A DNA stretch of 64,000 nt from Gautieria morchelliformis (GCA_015179125.1 WHVA01000060.1:186001-250000), one strand, 5' to 3'; counted from the stretch's first letter, positions 22,351-34,800 are shown. The notes: generated by a model not told the origin, from the sequence alone. Numbers and translations: made by a program.

Positions 22351-23263
22351 AGATAGAAGTCATCTTAAACTGGCACCTTTATGTAAGCGGGCGCTTAGGT
22401 CACGTGATGCGCCAAATCCTTGCCTTGGGGATTTTTTTTTTTTTTTTTCCCCTTTCAGAAGGCACCTTGGTGCAATGACATGTTCTATAATATAATTAGT
22501 GACATTGAATTATATTACATGAATTCCTTGTCCAACTCAGACATAATGTTTGGAGGTAAAGTATGATGGGCATGGTATTTACGGTTTTCCCAGACAGCTT
22601 GTGCCCCATTCAACCCTTTTTTGTAGGCATCTATAAATCAGGCCAACCTATTAGCATCCCTGTTGAGGAGTTAGAATCTGCTGATAGGAAACAATTCTCA
22701 CACACCTCTGAATCTGTACAAAGGGGACATCATCTAGACAGCCGCAATCCCTGAGGCCTGAATGTGTGAATGGGGTCAAGCACAACCTGCCGGGCGGTCA
22801 AAGTGACGACTAAGCAAGCGGCCTGCAGTGGAACTCACCTAGTGTAAGGTTGTACCTACCTAAACCCTGATTTAAGCAGTAGAAATGTGTAGCAAGGCCC
22901 CAGAGTGGTTTGAAGCTTTTTCCGTGCGTCGTCCAAAGGTTCGAAAGGCTGACAAATAGGTCACGTGACCTATCACGTGACCGCCAAATTCCATCGGTCC
23001 AAAAACCGAAATTGCAGGAAATCATTCTAGGACATCAGAAAAATAATTTGGTATTTTTTCTATGTCACATTTTGGATGCTATATATCTCCTCAATAAATA
23101 TAGATATATCCTAAGTCTCTCCTAAGGATTGTAGGTAGACATGTCCCAAAGAGACTCTAGGAAGCCATTTGGCAAAAAGTGTTTGCCTTCGAGTGTTATT
23201 GAGCTCGCCGTTGGACTGTGCTCAGCTTATGTAAGGGGTGCCAGTTTAAGATGACTTCTATCT
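22351..23263. mobile_element. 913-bp MITE, copy 2
   Basis: Same length and, as far as I can read, the same sequence as copy 1, again between two TA dinucleotides. Inserted inside the composite CACTG element. Near-identity implies very recent movement of this family. Confidence 0.87.
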
Positions 23264-23889
23264 TACCTCATTGACATGCTTGTCAGAAATATTGGAGGAG
23301 GGATTGTTGATGTACATGTTGTACACAGGGGATGGGTCGAGCGAACGCCCAACTCACCATCTTCCTTTTCAAAGCCTCAATCGGTCTCTATATCAAATCG
23401 TGCGACAGCTTCCGCCACGAAGAACAGCTGGGACAGCTACCTGGTGCAGTGGTGGAGAACCTGGGATCACTCAGGTTGCGGCTGAGCGTGCAGGCGATCC
23501 GGTAACCGTGCAGGAGGGATCAATCTCGCGTGTGTGATCAGGCTGAGTTCAAGACTCTGCCCAACCAGGACATGGGTGTAAGGAGGAGAGTGGGAGAAGA
23601 ATACTACGTGCAACAACGAGGCGAGTTGAGGGGCTGACCGTGGTGGCGATGGCGAGAGCTAAGAATGAAGAGCGCGCATACATTCGTTCTTGCATTAGTC
23701 AGCCAGGTTGTACTCCACCTTGTCCGGCGCCTTTTGCCTTCCGCCGGAAATCGATTATCTTGCCTACTAGGTATTAGCGCAACTCGCGATCATACCCCAG
23801 ACACTTGCACTAGTACTTAGTTGACTTCTGGAGATTGATCATGATTAGATAAAAAAAAATCACATTCGTCGTTTGGACTTTGCAATTTT

Positions 23890-23979
23890 TCCTGTACCTA
23901 AATTTCAGTACAAGTCGGTACTGTAATTTAGCTGTAGTGCAAGTGGAACTGAAATATAGCGCTTATTCTTTCTACAGTG
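23890..23979 (-). repeat. CACTG-type terminus, family mate of 51738-51830
   Basis: Read on the minus strand it begins CACTGTAGAAAGAATAAG and continues with TTTCAGTTCCACTTGC and ACCGACTTGTACTGAAATTT. The same ~80 bp, with single-base differences, starts at 51738 on the plus strand. It is the end of a CACTA-like element whose body is not resolved here. Confidence 0.65.
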
Positions 23980-24411
23980 TATACTTAGTGCTGTATCTCA
24001 AAAGCAGTTGTCACTTGGGGCCGCAGTAGCATTCCGGCACCTCAAGCATGGAAATTCATTGATACATATATGGAAACTTCAGTATATTTGCCCAGAAATA
24101 TATATATTAATTCACTGGATTTCACTGAGTGCTCCATGAGCTATCTTGAAAATTTTTAAGTGTGCGAACAACGGCAATCCAGGCCTTCGAGCACTGAAAT
24201 TCTCATGATAATTACATTGAATATGTAGTTCCTATGGCATGGAAACTAAGTGACAAAGCCACTGAAAATTCTACTGGTCCAACCACTTGAATAATTTCAT
24301 TGGTTTGTTTCAATGGGGGCTGTTTCAATGATGTACCCACTGAAAACAGAAACCCCGTGGGTAAACCCACTAGGTTTCAATGGATTCGCTATCCACAGTG
24401 ACGTCATTGTG

Positions 24412-25288
24412 CCTCCCGTGCACTCTGAGTACCTTTGCTGGTCACACCTTCAGATGTCCTTGACGTTGACCCTGGGAGAGGAGGGTCAAGAGTGTGGCTG
24501 CGACTCCTTGACCCCCTCTCCCGGAACCACGCGCGTTCTTGTCAATCTACCCAATGCTCGGAGTGGAGTGGACGGGTCGCAACTCATTACCTTGCATAAA
24601 CTTGTCAAGAAGCATCCCTGATTGAGCTGCCTGCTCTACTGTCCCATGGCATACTTACAGCTCATGAAAATCTTGTCGGAGGCTGACAGATGTACACCAA
24701 ACCTTGCCTGATTTAAGAACTTTGATTCTTGTCCGACGTAATGCTATTTTGTGCTCAAGGCTCTTGCTTACCTTTCAGTCTGAGGGTGACTGAGCCGACA
24801 AAGATTTTGATAGCAACCGTCGCCGCCCCTGCCTCTCCCCAGACAGCTTTTCCATCCCGTATGCCGCTACACTGCCGTTGTAACCGTTGATATTCCTGCG
24901 ATTCTAGGTAAATGTTGCATTGGTCAACGTGTTGAGTGATTGTTTTAAAAGCATCGCTCAACAGTGGGTTACTGGAGTTCCTTGTGTTTGGGTCGCCAGG
25001 TACATTCACATGGCCTTCAGCCTCACGAACTAGCATACCGACGAATTGACATTTATTCACATTGCATCTCCAAGTCGTCCGAAAATACCACCTTCCCATC
25101 CATTGTCACCACTTGTTAGCTTCATCCCAGGATTTTCTCCATTTCAGACCTCCATGCTCTTTTTCGCTGTTGGACATCATCACCGATCGTGATGGACTGA
25201 TAACGCAGCTCCAAAACCTACAGGAAACTTTGGGTTCTGCATCCCATGAGTCGTTTCGTGGCCTTCGATATCATCGCCCACAGACACG
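24412..25288. repeat. segmental duplication, copy B (mate at 12271-13168)
   Basis: Aligns with copy A with scattered substitutions. Its left edge coincides with the right flank of the CACTG-ended element (11 bp away), so the duplicate was probably cut by, or captured next to, that insertion. Confidence 0.85.
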
Positions 25289-25424
25289 ACATCAGGAAAA
25301 CCGAACGGCATGTATATACCGTACATACGATATATATGTCTGATACCACGGCTACATGAGCCCTGGTCTGAGACACTGCAGACACCCCCTATCATATGTA
25401 CAGTATAGCTGATCTGGGATTGCT

Positions 25425-25495
25425 ATATTGTACATACCGTATATACCGTATATATGGTATATACGGTATATACCATACATAGATGCCAAACCTTG
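25425..25495. repeat. AT-rich palindromic TATACCGTA/TACGGTATA cluster
   Basis: ACCGTATATACCGTATATA faces GGTATATACGGTATATACC almost without spacer, so it can fold into a long hairpin or cruciform. Related CGTATA words lie at 25310-25335 and 25510-25530. No gene in 25289-25709. Confidence 0.75.
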
Positions 25496-25709
25496 TAAAT
25501 TATTACTACAGTGTACATAGCGTATATATCGTATAGACAGCATACTAAGGAATAGGAATCTTAATAATAATATCACTCTAAATAATTCAAGTGAACATTT
25601 GACCAAGATATCGTTATTATTGCTAGTACTAGTAGTACTAGCAGTATCGGAATACCCTACTGGCTTATACTACCAACGATTAATTCAAGATCATGTACTA
25701 GTAGTAGAG

Positions 25710-27831
25710 CTAGTAGCTGTCATATGCAGCCGCCATGGTGCGCACGAAGTCTTCCAAACTTTCTTCATTGTCAAAGGAAACATAGTTGTCAACGGCGTTA
25801 AGTGGTATGCCTGCTGCTACACTAAAGTGTCACTGTGAGTCAGTAGTCATGTTGAAATAGCAAGATAGTATATGGACTTACCGACCCTTATCCCACAAAT
25901 GTTTCTGCAATGCGATGCAGTCATCCGGATGACTCAATGAGAATGCACGAAGGGAATCCATATATGTGGTGTAATGCGATCCATACGCCTTCGCTTCAAG
26001 TGTTGGTGCCTTGCGATTGGAAGGATCCAAGGTTGCAACTTCTACGTCGAGGGAATAATGTATCTATCGCAGTTGAACTTCAGTCACGAAATATAGATAA
26101 AATAAACAACTTACCACCACACAAGCAAAACCAATGACCAGAAGGGGTACAGGACAGAACAAACGAGGTGAACCCGCAGCAAGCGATGTTGTTCCAGTGA
26201 ACACGATGTGGAGGACGGCCGTCTCTAAAGAGGGGTGATTGAACTGACCAGTCCTGGCCGGTTTCTAGGAAGGTAATATTGAGCGGATAACATAGCGTGA
26301 AGATGGAGGCTTACCCCCGTTTGCCCTGTTACTATCTCACCCTCTGCGCAGAATCCAACCTGTCCGTAGAGAAAGTTGCCATTCTTTGCCAGGTTCGCAG
26401 CGATGGTCTTCCTGAGCTGTAGGCTTGCGTATTGTTCAAGGTGAAATGAAGGGATGATTTGGAGGCCAATCTTTCGCACATGGGCACTGCCAGCTGCGCC
26501 CATTTCTGATAAACTGCATGTGAGATGACAAAAATCAGTAGATAAAAAGTAAGAGATAAGACATATGACTTACATATTGCCGAACATGCTCATTAGCTGG
26601 TATAGTCATCGCGGTGTTGCAGATCTCCTGTGCGCGGGACCATGCGTCGGCTGTCCATTGTGTTGTGATACCAGCTACCTCCGGAAACATGTGCTCGAGG
26701 ACTAGGTTGGACTTGAAGATCGCATCGCCTGCTACAAGTTGACTCCTCATGGGAGGAGGGGCCTAACTCAACGTTTTGCCATCCCATGTAATGTTTTCAT
26801 CAGCAGAATTGGCGATGGTGGGTGCTGGACTGGCAGGGTAAGATGGAGGGGTGATACTGGAGATAGCTGGTGAGGACGAAGTGGTGGACGGATCAGGGGA
26901 GAGAGTTCATTGCGAAGGCTGAGGTGAAGGATTGAGCCTGGCATGAACCGCTTTCAACTCGGTGGCAAGGTCGCCACAACGCTTCATGGGTTTACTGCAA
27001 GTGACAGGGGCCGACTGCTGGGCTTCAGTGGGAACTGGTGGTCGAGCAGAAGGCTGGGGAGCCTAGCAGAAAAAAGGTCAGATAATATAAATTAATTGCA
27101 CTGTACATTCCTCAGACTGGTGCCTGACAGCGAGTTCCTTGAGCTCGTGTTGGATGCTGGAGCTAACAGCGGCACGCCACGCCGTAATCTGTGACTCACC
27201 AGCAGAAGGCGGGCATTGACTGTCATTGACAGTAATGTCGATATGGTCGGCCTTGGTGTTACCTGTCACACCAGCATAGTTACTGGGCTGGCTATCGTCC
27301 AATGGAAAACCTGGATGGTTGGAGAACATATCGGGATCGAGGTTGGAGGAGAGGGGGAAATTATGGCCGAGCGAAAAGGTTTCAAGGTCACCGAAGGCCA
27401 TTCCGTTTAGAAGATTATTGTCGATTTCTGTGTCAAGTGCGTCATTAGGAACGGTAGAGCGGTAATTGCTCGGTGTTTGTGACTAAAAAAATAAAATCAA
27501 TAACAGGCTTGACTGCATAAAAATAACATGGACTTGCCTGGAGTGTTTGCTGGATAAGAGGGCGCTGCAACTAAAAAATAAGATCAATAAGCTGCATAAC
27601 TACATAAAAATAAAATAGGACTTGCCTCAGGGGGTGTTTGCTGGTTAAGAGGGCACTGCAACTAAAAAATAAAATCAATAAATGGAATAACTACATAAAA
27701 ATAACATGTGAACTTGCCTGGGGAATCCCTCCATGCCCACGATGCCCGCGGCCTGGCACCGCTGAGACCTGCGAGGCTCTACCAGATAAGTTCCGTGTGT
27801 TTGAACCACTACTAGTAGACTGAAGCTGCAT
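25710..27831 (-). pseudogene. DUF6532-type gene, left copy, disabled
   Basis: The ATG at 27831 gives MQLQSTSSGSNTRNLSGRAS, then two microexons (12 and 11 codons) and a longer exon with MAFGDLETFSLGHNFPLSS. Later exons show NHPSLETAVLHIVFTGTT, FCPVPLLVIGFACVV, YTTYMDSLRAFSLSHPDD and LEDFVRTMAAAYDSY with a stop at 25710-25712, matching my recall of the Agaricomycete DUF6532 domain (function unknown). Damage relative to the inverted copy at 27995-30668: a splice donor reads GAATGT instead of GTATGT near 27112, an in-frame TGA at 26907-26909 replaces CGA, and a TAG lies at 26763-26765. Assignment to DUF6532 is from pattern memory. Confidence 0.6.
27483..27717 (-). other. three consecutive GC-AG introns around two microexons
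   Basis: Introns 27662-27717, 27571-27625 and 27483-27537 (56, 55, 55 bp) all have donors AG|GCAAGT and acceptors TTTTTTAG. Between them lie microexons 27626-27661 (36 bp, LQCPLNQQTPPE) and 27538-27570 (33 bp, LQRPLIQQTLQ). All phases are 0 and the frame stays open into SQTPSNYRSTVP. The introns resemble each other, so the unit arose by tandem duplication. Confidence 0.75.
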
Positions 27832-28288
27832 TAGAGTAGGAGGAGGAATGATTAAGTGGGAAGATTAAAAAGATACTCCGGCTCAAATTCTCTTGCCCTT
27901 TGCCCTCTACTTTCACTTCGTTCGTTGGCGCACTTCTACCACACTCTTTTTATCTTTTTAATCTTCCCACTTAATCATTTCTCCTCCTACTCTAATGCAG
28001 CTTCAGTCTACTAGTAGTGGTTCAAACACACGGAACTTATCTGGTAGAGCCTCGCAGGTCTCAGCGGTGCCAGGCCGCGGGCATCGTGGGCATGGAGGGA
28101 TTCCCCAGGCAAGTTCACATGTTATTTTTATGTAGTTATTCCATTTATTGATTTTATTTTTTAGTTGCAGTGCCCTCTTAACCAGCAAACACCCCCTGAG
28201 GCAAGTCCTATTTTATTTTTATGTAGTTATGCAGCTTATTGATCTTATTTTTTAGTTGCAGCGCCCTCTTATCCAGCAAACACCCCCT
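27535..28288. repeat. large inverted repeat with 77-bp spacer
   Basis: 27535-27874 and 27952-28288 are near-perfect reverse complements around a spacer at 27875-27951. The arms hold the first exon, GC-AG introns and microexons of the two DUF6532 copies, arranged head to head. The homology continues beyond: 26790-27115 matches 30265-30640 in reverse. Confidence 0.88.
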
Positions 28289-30058
28289 TGTCAAGATTGG
28301 TTTTCAGGCGTTAATATCGTGTATTAGTGAACACAGTAAAAAAAAAGCGCTTAGGTCACGTGATGCGCCAAATCCTCGCCTCGGGGAAATTTTTTTTTTT
28401 TTCCCCCTTTCAGAAGGCACCTTGGTGCAATGACATGTTCTATAATATAATTAGTGACATTGAATCATATTACATGAATTCCTTGTCCAACTCAGACATA
28501 ATGTTTGGAGGTAAAGTACGATGGGCATGGTATTTATGGTTTGCCCAGACAGCTTGTGCCCCATTCAACCCTTTTTTGTAGGCATCTATAAATCGGGCCA
28601 ACCTATTAGCATACCTGTTGAGGAGTCAGAATTTGCTGATAGGAAACAATTCTCACACACCTTTGAATCTGTACCAAGGGGGTATCATCTAGACAGCCGT
28701 GACCCCTGAGGCCTGAATGTGTGAACGGGGTCAAGCACAACCTGCCGGGCGGTCAAAGTGATGACTAAGCAAGCGGCCTGCAGTGGAACTCACCTAGTGT
28801 AAGGTTGTACCTACCTAAACCCCGATTTAAGCAGTAGAAATGTGTAGCAAGGGCCCCAGAGCGGTTTGAAGCTTTTTTCGTGCGTCGTCCAAAGGTTCGA
28901 AAGGCTGACAAATAGGTCACATGACCATCACGTGACCGCCAAATTCCATCGGTCCAAAAACCGAAATTGCAGGAAATCATTCTAGGACGTTGGAAAAATA
29001 ATTTGGTATTTTTTCTATGTCACATTTTGGATGCTATATATCTCCTCAATAAATATAGATATATCCTAAGTCTCTCCTTAGGATTGTAGGTAGACATGTC
29101 ACAAAGAGACTCTAGGAAGCCATTTGGCGAAAAGTGTTTGCCTTCGAGTGTTATTGAGCTCGCCGTTGGACTGTGCTCAGCTTACATAAGGGGTGCCAGT
29201 TTAAGATGACTTCTATCTTATGATAATTGAACTGGGGAATATACATGCGAAATGCAAACTACTTATATTGAATGCTCGTAAGGTATCAGCGAATAGGAAA
29301 GAGGCCGTCACAAGTCAGGGTTGGATAGGGGTGCGCAGTCGTGATACAACATAGATGAAATAAACATACAATAGAGTGAGAGAAGAGGGAGAACATGAAA
29401 CGACAGAGAGTGAAGGTGGCGAAGGCACCTATGTATGAAATCATGTCTTGGGGCCCACATATACACCGCCCTGCACGAGTTCTTCATCTACTGGGTTGAT
29501 CCCACACGACCTACGGGTAGAACGTCCCGCAAACGCACCCTGCTTATATGAACACCAAAAGGGGGTTGGATTGAGAAGCTGATGGAGCTACTGACGAGCC
29601 ATCATGCCGGGTAGGGATGTCGATCGTGATTTGATGGTGTGCCTGCTGGCAAATGATGCGAGCAGCGAATGGCTGTTCAGCGAAATGCAAGGAAGGGCGA
29701 ATGGAGATGACATAGGGGAGGAGTGGTCGAGGTGGAGGGCGAAGCTGAGTGAACACGGGGGAGGAGTGGTGAAAGGGGAAATGGGGATAACAAGGTGCAG
29801 GAAATACACAAGTCATGACAATCCGATCATAGGAACACCATCGAAAGAGGGTTGAGCAGAGGAGGTGATAGGCCCAGCGATGACTGCCAAGTCAGTCCAA
29901 AGACATCGATCGTGTTTTGATGGCATGGCTATGGTAAATGGTGCGAACAGCGAAGATCGGTTGCCGAACACGGCAAGGGCGATCGGAACGAACACAGAGG
30001 TGGAGTGAGAAATGGGAGAACAGAGCATCTGAGTATGGGAAATAAACGCGTCATGACA
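28289..30058 (+). mobile_element. solo LTR of the ~1-kb family, copy 3, with nested MITE
   Basis: Begins TGTCAAGATTGG and ends CGCGTCATGACA, flanked by CCCCT at 28284-28288 and 30059-30063. The LTR is interrupted after GTGAACACAG (28336) by MITE copy 3 and resumes at 29221 (TGATAATTGAACTGG). The 3' part from about 29822 holds an extra partial copy of the LTR end. It sits inside a microexon of the right DUF6532 copy. Confidence 0.85.
28347..29218. mobile_element. MITE copy 3, left end lost
   Basis: Aligns with copies 1 and 2 from GCGCTTAGGTCACGTG to the right terminus CTTCTATCT, then TA. It has many small differences, so it is older. The left terminus and the neighbouring part of the host LTR (about 19200-19587 of copy 1) are deleted, leaving an A-run at 28337-28346 at the join. 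Confidence 0.82.
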
Positions 30059-30668
30059 CCCCTGAGGCAAGTCCTATTTTATTTTTATGTAGTTATGCAG
30101 CTTATTGATCTTATTTTTTAGTTGCAGCGCCCTCTTATCCAAGCAAGTCTATGTTATTTTTATGCAGTCAAGCCTGTTATTGATTTTATTTTTTAGTCGC
30201 AGCACCGTCTTATCCAGCAAACACTCCAGGCAAGTCCTATGTTATTTTTATGCAGTCAAGCCACCAGTCTGAGGTATGTACGGCACAGTTAATTGATATT
30301 ATCTGACCTTTTTCTGCTAGGCTCCCCAGCCTTCTGCTCGACCATCGGTTCCCACTGAAGCCCAGCAGTCGGCCCCCGTCACTCGCAGTACCCATGAAGC
30401 ATCGTGGCGACCTTGCCACCGAGTTGAAAGCAGTTCATGCCAGACTCAATCCTTTGCCTCAGCCTTCGCAACGAACTCTCTCCCCTGCTCCGTCCACCAC
30501 TTCGTCCTCACCAGCTATCTCCAGTATCACCCCTCCATCTTACCCTGCCAGTCCAGCACCCACCATCGCCGATTCTCCTGATGAAAACATTACATGGGAT
30601 GGCAAAGTGTTGAGTTATGTTTCTAAAGAATACTTGGTAACTAAGAGGTGTGCTACTAGGAGTAGCTA

Positions 30669-31861
30669 GGGAATTAGGGTCTGGAGTGACCCGGAGTGTT
30701 TCAGCAAGGCCTCAATGCGCTTAGAACTCGAGCGCGGGGGAAAATGACCAGTAGAATCGGTGTTTTTAATTGGGAACGTCGCTCGGTCTTTTATACAAAC
30801 ATATCTAAGGTAACTAATGGAGAGATTGAGGGGGCATGGGCAAGAGGAAGGTCAGAAGGTGGTGGGCCGAGGGTTGGAGATGGGTGTGGAGCGTTCGTGG
30901 GGTAGATCGGGAAAATGGAACTACCTATGTGTACATATTGTGGAGCAACATAGTGTGATCACAAAATGGGACAGGGTCGAGACAGGAGAAAGGGGAAGGG
31001 GGAGAAACATAGAACTCGATCGTCCGGTTGATCCGCGGTGTGTGTGTGGCGTTGTGAGCCCGTGAGATCGCGTGGGCTCACGTGGCTCCTCGACTCGGCT
31101 CGACTCGACTCGACTCGGTGCGCGTGTACGCGCCTCGGTGAACTCGTTTGACTCGCTGGATGGTGGAAGCTCATGGAGGGGAAGGAGTGGTAAGTGACTG
31201 GAGGGACAGAGAAGGGTGAGTGGGTCAATGGGTACTGTACAGTCTGGCTTCCTAACAATGTTGAGTATGTACGTTGTTCCACTGTCTCCCTTTGGCATTA
31301 GCACAATACTGACATATTTGCTTTTCTGATTGGTCTCTCTCTCCTGTCGCCATCGCATGTCATCACCACAATCGACACCAGGTCCCTACATGCACGCGTG
31401 TTTCGCTGATGTTATGAACACTACACCGCTCCACTCACCTACATTGGCCGTTGCCCTCCAGCCTGCTAACCTATATTGCCCATACCAACCCCCCCCCCCA
31501 CCCCGCACGCCACCATGCTCACGCACCGCCTCATTGGCGCCCTCACACATTTGGTGCCCACATCCCCCATGGGGACAAGCTGTGTCAGGGGCAGGAGTAG
31601 CAGGAAGGCCACCGCCACCGATGCGGACGCTGATTCTATACTTGCAGCCATTCTCCTCATCATACTTTGAATTTGTTGCTATGCTTTGATGTAGTTATAA
31701 CCTAGCTCGAAGGAAAATATTACAGTATGTTTGCAAGGTTATTATATTATCGTAGTAAGTCGGCCACTACCGCTACTGGAGTAGGGCGAAGGGCATACGG
31801 TTTGAGCGGAGCTCAAATTGCAACTCAACGTTGCCACTAACCACCACAGGGCTCAAGCTTC
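30669..31861. other. intergenic, low-complexity patches
   Basis: Contains a GACTC/GGCTC simple tract at about 31085-31122 and a C-run at 31491-31499. No gene recognised. Confidence 0.45.
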
Positions 31862-34800
31862 ATGCCCCCAAAGCTTGCAACTGGGGTAGCTACTGAACGG
31901 TGCAAGCACTGTGCTTACTTTTATGCCAGTCTAAATGGCCATCTTGCACAGTCAAAGCAGTGTGGAGATAAACACAGAGCTGAACAGGCTAGTATTTATG
32001 CCTCAGCACTCTATTCCAAATATGGAGCCAGATCATCAGGCTCTCAACCCACTTATACTCAGCCTGCATTTCAGGCTGCAGAGTCTTCATCTGTGCTTAG
32101 CCGGGAGCCCACAACTCCTGAAAGACCTGGTCAGTCCAAGCAACCTCGTTTTTTCTCTCCCACTCGTTCTATAGATGGGGACATTATCATGGAACAAATT
32201 GCCATTCCCCAAGAATTGTCTGAAGCAGAGCCTACTGCTTCTGCTTCAAATAGGGTGCCTCCAACAAACATAGTTCCGCCAACAAATGTTGGAATGGATA
32301 TTTTTGAAGTCAGGCCATTTGCCGATGCATCTTCTACTACTTATGGGAAGGGAGAAACTGCCTTTGAGCATATCAGGTGAAACTGGGAACATTCAGATAT
32401 TCCTGAATACCCATTTACTAGTCGAGCTGAACGGAGCTTGGTAGAGTGGCTTGGAACCTCAGGGATTTCAAATGGTCAGATTGATAGCTTGCTAAAAACG
32501 AAATGGGTAATTTGTTGCTCATGGCAACAAAAGTATAGAACTAACATTGTTATGCCATTCTTTCAATTACAGATGCAGGATAATCCACCTTCATTCAAGT
32601 CAGCTAAAGAAATGTGGAAGCGAATTGATGATCATATTGAAGCTGGGCCTGCCTGGCATGTCAAAGAGGTTATCTTGCCTGAGGCACCAAATGAGCCTCA
32701 AATTCTTTACTATTGGGATATTGTGGAATGCTTGAAATACCTTGAACAGAATCCTGCATTTGATGGCTTTATGAATTATGAGCCTGTCCTATGGTACTCT
32801 GATAAAAAGCTCAGTGCTGCTTCACGTGTATATGGAGACATCAATACTGGAAATGCTTGGCATGAGTTGCAGTCCAAGGCACCTGAAGGTGTAACTATCT
32901 TGCCTGCTATTCTGGCATCAGATGCCACCCATGTTACAAATTTCTCTGGAGATGGGAAGGTGCATCCTGTATATGCTTCAAGTGGACATATCCAATCTGC
33001 TATACATAACCAGCCAAGCCGACGTGCATTTATCCTAGTTGGATTCATACCTGTTTGCAAATTGGAAAGACTGAATTCCCAAACAAAACCAAGGATGAGA
33101 AGATGCCTGGTCGATTACAGGCAAGGTTGTTTCATCAGTGTATGTCAATCATTACAGAAACCCTCAAGGATGCAGGCAAAAAGCCCATTCGTATGCCAGA
33201 TACAAAGGGGGATCTCCACTGGTTTCTGATTTTTCTAGTCCTCTATCTTGCAGATAAGGAGGAGCAAAATCGAATAGCATGCCCTGGAAAGAACTCATGC
33301 ATAACATGCTTGGCTGAAACCAAGGATTTGGGAAATCATGAAATCTGTGATGTTCGTACTGGGAATGCTATCCTAAGCAAGAGACAAAGTGTCTGTGACA
33401 CTGTTGGTCCAGATGCAGATACATGGACCTTTATCATGGCAGCTATCAGTGTGCAACTAAGTGGTGTAGAGCATCCATTCTGGAAAGACTTGCCACACAC
33501 TGATATTTGCCAAGTTATGTGCAATGATGTGCTCCATGGACTTCATAAGGCTTTCAATGACCACACTGCCAAATGGTGTAGGAATATTGTTGGGGATTAT
33601 CAAATTGACAAGCGATTCCGTCGCCTCCCAAAGCAGCATGGATTCAGACATTTTTCTTCAGGCATATCCAAGATTTCTCAGTGGTCAGGAAGAGAATGGA
33701 AAGATCTTGAAAGGAACTTCCTCCCAGTAATCTATGGAGTTGTTAAAAGCGATATCATCCAGGCAGTCAGAGCTGAACTGGGCTTCATTTTTACTGCACA
33801 ATGGAAACACCTGAGTGAAGGGGACCTACAGCGTCTTTCAGAGTTTGATCAAATCTATGATATCCATCGAGAAGCTTTTGTCAGGGATGGTGGCTGCCAA
33901 GTCAAGAGAGGGGAGGATAATTGGGCAATACCTAAAAAGCATAGTCGAAAACATTATGCTGATAATATACGATGGGCTGGTGCAACAAACAATTATAACA
34001 CTCAGATATCAGAGTGTTATCACATTGATATGGTCAAGTGGGCATTTGAACATACAAATCGGAAGGAATATCTTGCCCAAATGATCCTTTGGTTAACACG
34101 TCAGGACAAGATTCAACAGCGGTCACTTTATTTCCATTGGATTGACAATGACTGGTCCGACAACAATATTGAGACTGGAAACATAATAGGCCTACAAGTT
34201 GAAAATCATGATGCAGATGATGATGATGATGATGAGGCTATCATACAACCAGATGTAGTGGGAGATATTGAGGGAGTTCAATCTATGTCAGACATTACTG
34301 TCCATTGACTCAAAGCAAAGGGTCAGATGTCTCATAACAAATCTTCACATGCAGTTGCTCGTCATCCTCCATTTCCACGGAATGATATATATGCTATTGC
34401 TACCACGTATCAAATCCCACAGCTTGTAAAAGAACTTGTTACGTTCCTGCTTAAGCAGAAAATGCTTGATATTACAATTCAACACCTTAATCAGTTGCTT
34501 CAAACTACACCATTACCAGACATTTGGCAGAATATAGCAGTCTGGAGTCAAATATCCATTGCCTTACCAGTGGTTGGAGTTTCTGATGGTACTGTGGAGA
34601 GACGAGCAATTCTTACCCGACTCAAAACTGCAAAGAGTAATATAGCTTGTTTTGACACTGTGCTTCTTGATCCACATGGTGAGGAGGGAACTGAACAAGT
34701 CGGATTGGCCGGTAAAGATACCTTATTTATTTAAACATTTTCAATCATTTCTTACACGCATTTTTATAGGACTTCGCATAGCACAAGTGAGGCTGATATT

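Larger units (their letters stand above)
18457..24400. mobile_element. composite element with CACTG termini (CACTA-like)
   Basis: Left end CACTGTGGGTAGTCAACCC and right end (reverse complement) CACTGTGGATAGCGAATCC match at 20 of the first 25 positions. ACGT flanks both ends (18453-18456, 24401-24404). Both subterminal regions (18480-18940 and 23980-24400) are rich in CAATGAA, CACTGAAA and similar words, like CACTA subterminal repeats. No transposase is seen. The interior contains a glycosyltransferase-like fragment, GC-rich sequence, a solo LTR (19149-20181) and MITE copy 2. CACTA elements usually duplicate 2-3 bp, so the 4-bp flank is a small misfit. Confidence 0.55.
27995..30668 (+). pseudogene. 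DUF6532-type gene, right inverted copy, partial and LTR-disrupted
   Basis: The ATG at 27995 repeats the left copy's first exon, then microexon units at 28173, 28258 (interrupted by the LTR at 28289), 30120 and 30197. The long exon with MAFGDLETF is missing. An intact GTATGT donor follows CAGTCTGAG at about 30274. The next exon reads APQPSARPSVPTEAQQSAP... with CGA where the left copy has TGA. Similarity stops near 30620, after DENITWDGKV. The C-terminal domain is absent, so no full protein can be made. Confidence 0.6.

Noticed and set aside
31330..31689. 119-codon plus ORF rich in Pro
   Set aside because: Translation of C-rich low-complexity sequence with no motif; overlapping frames on both strands are equally long.
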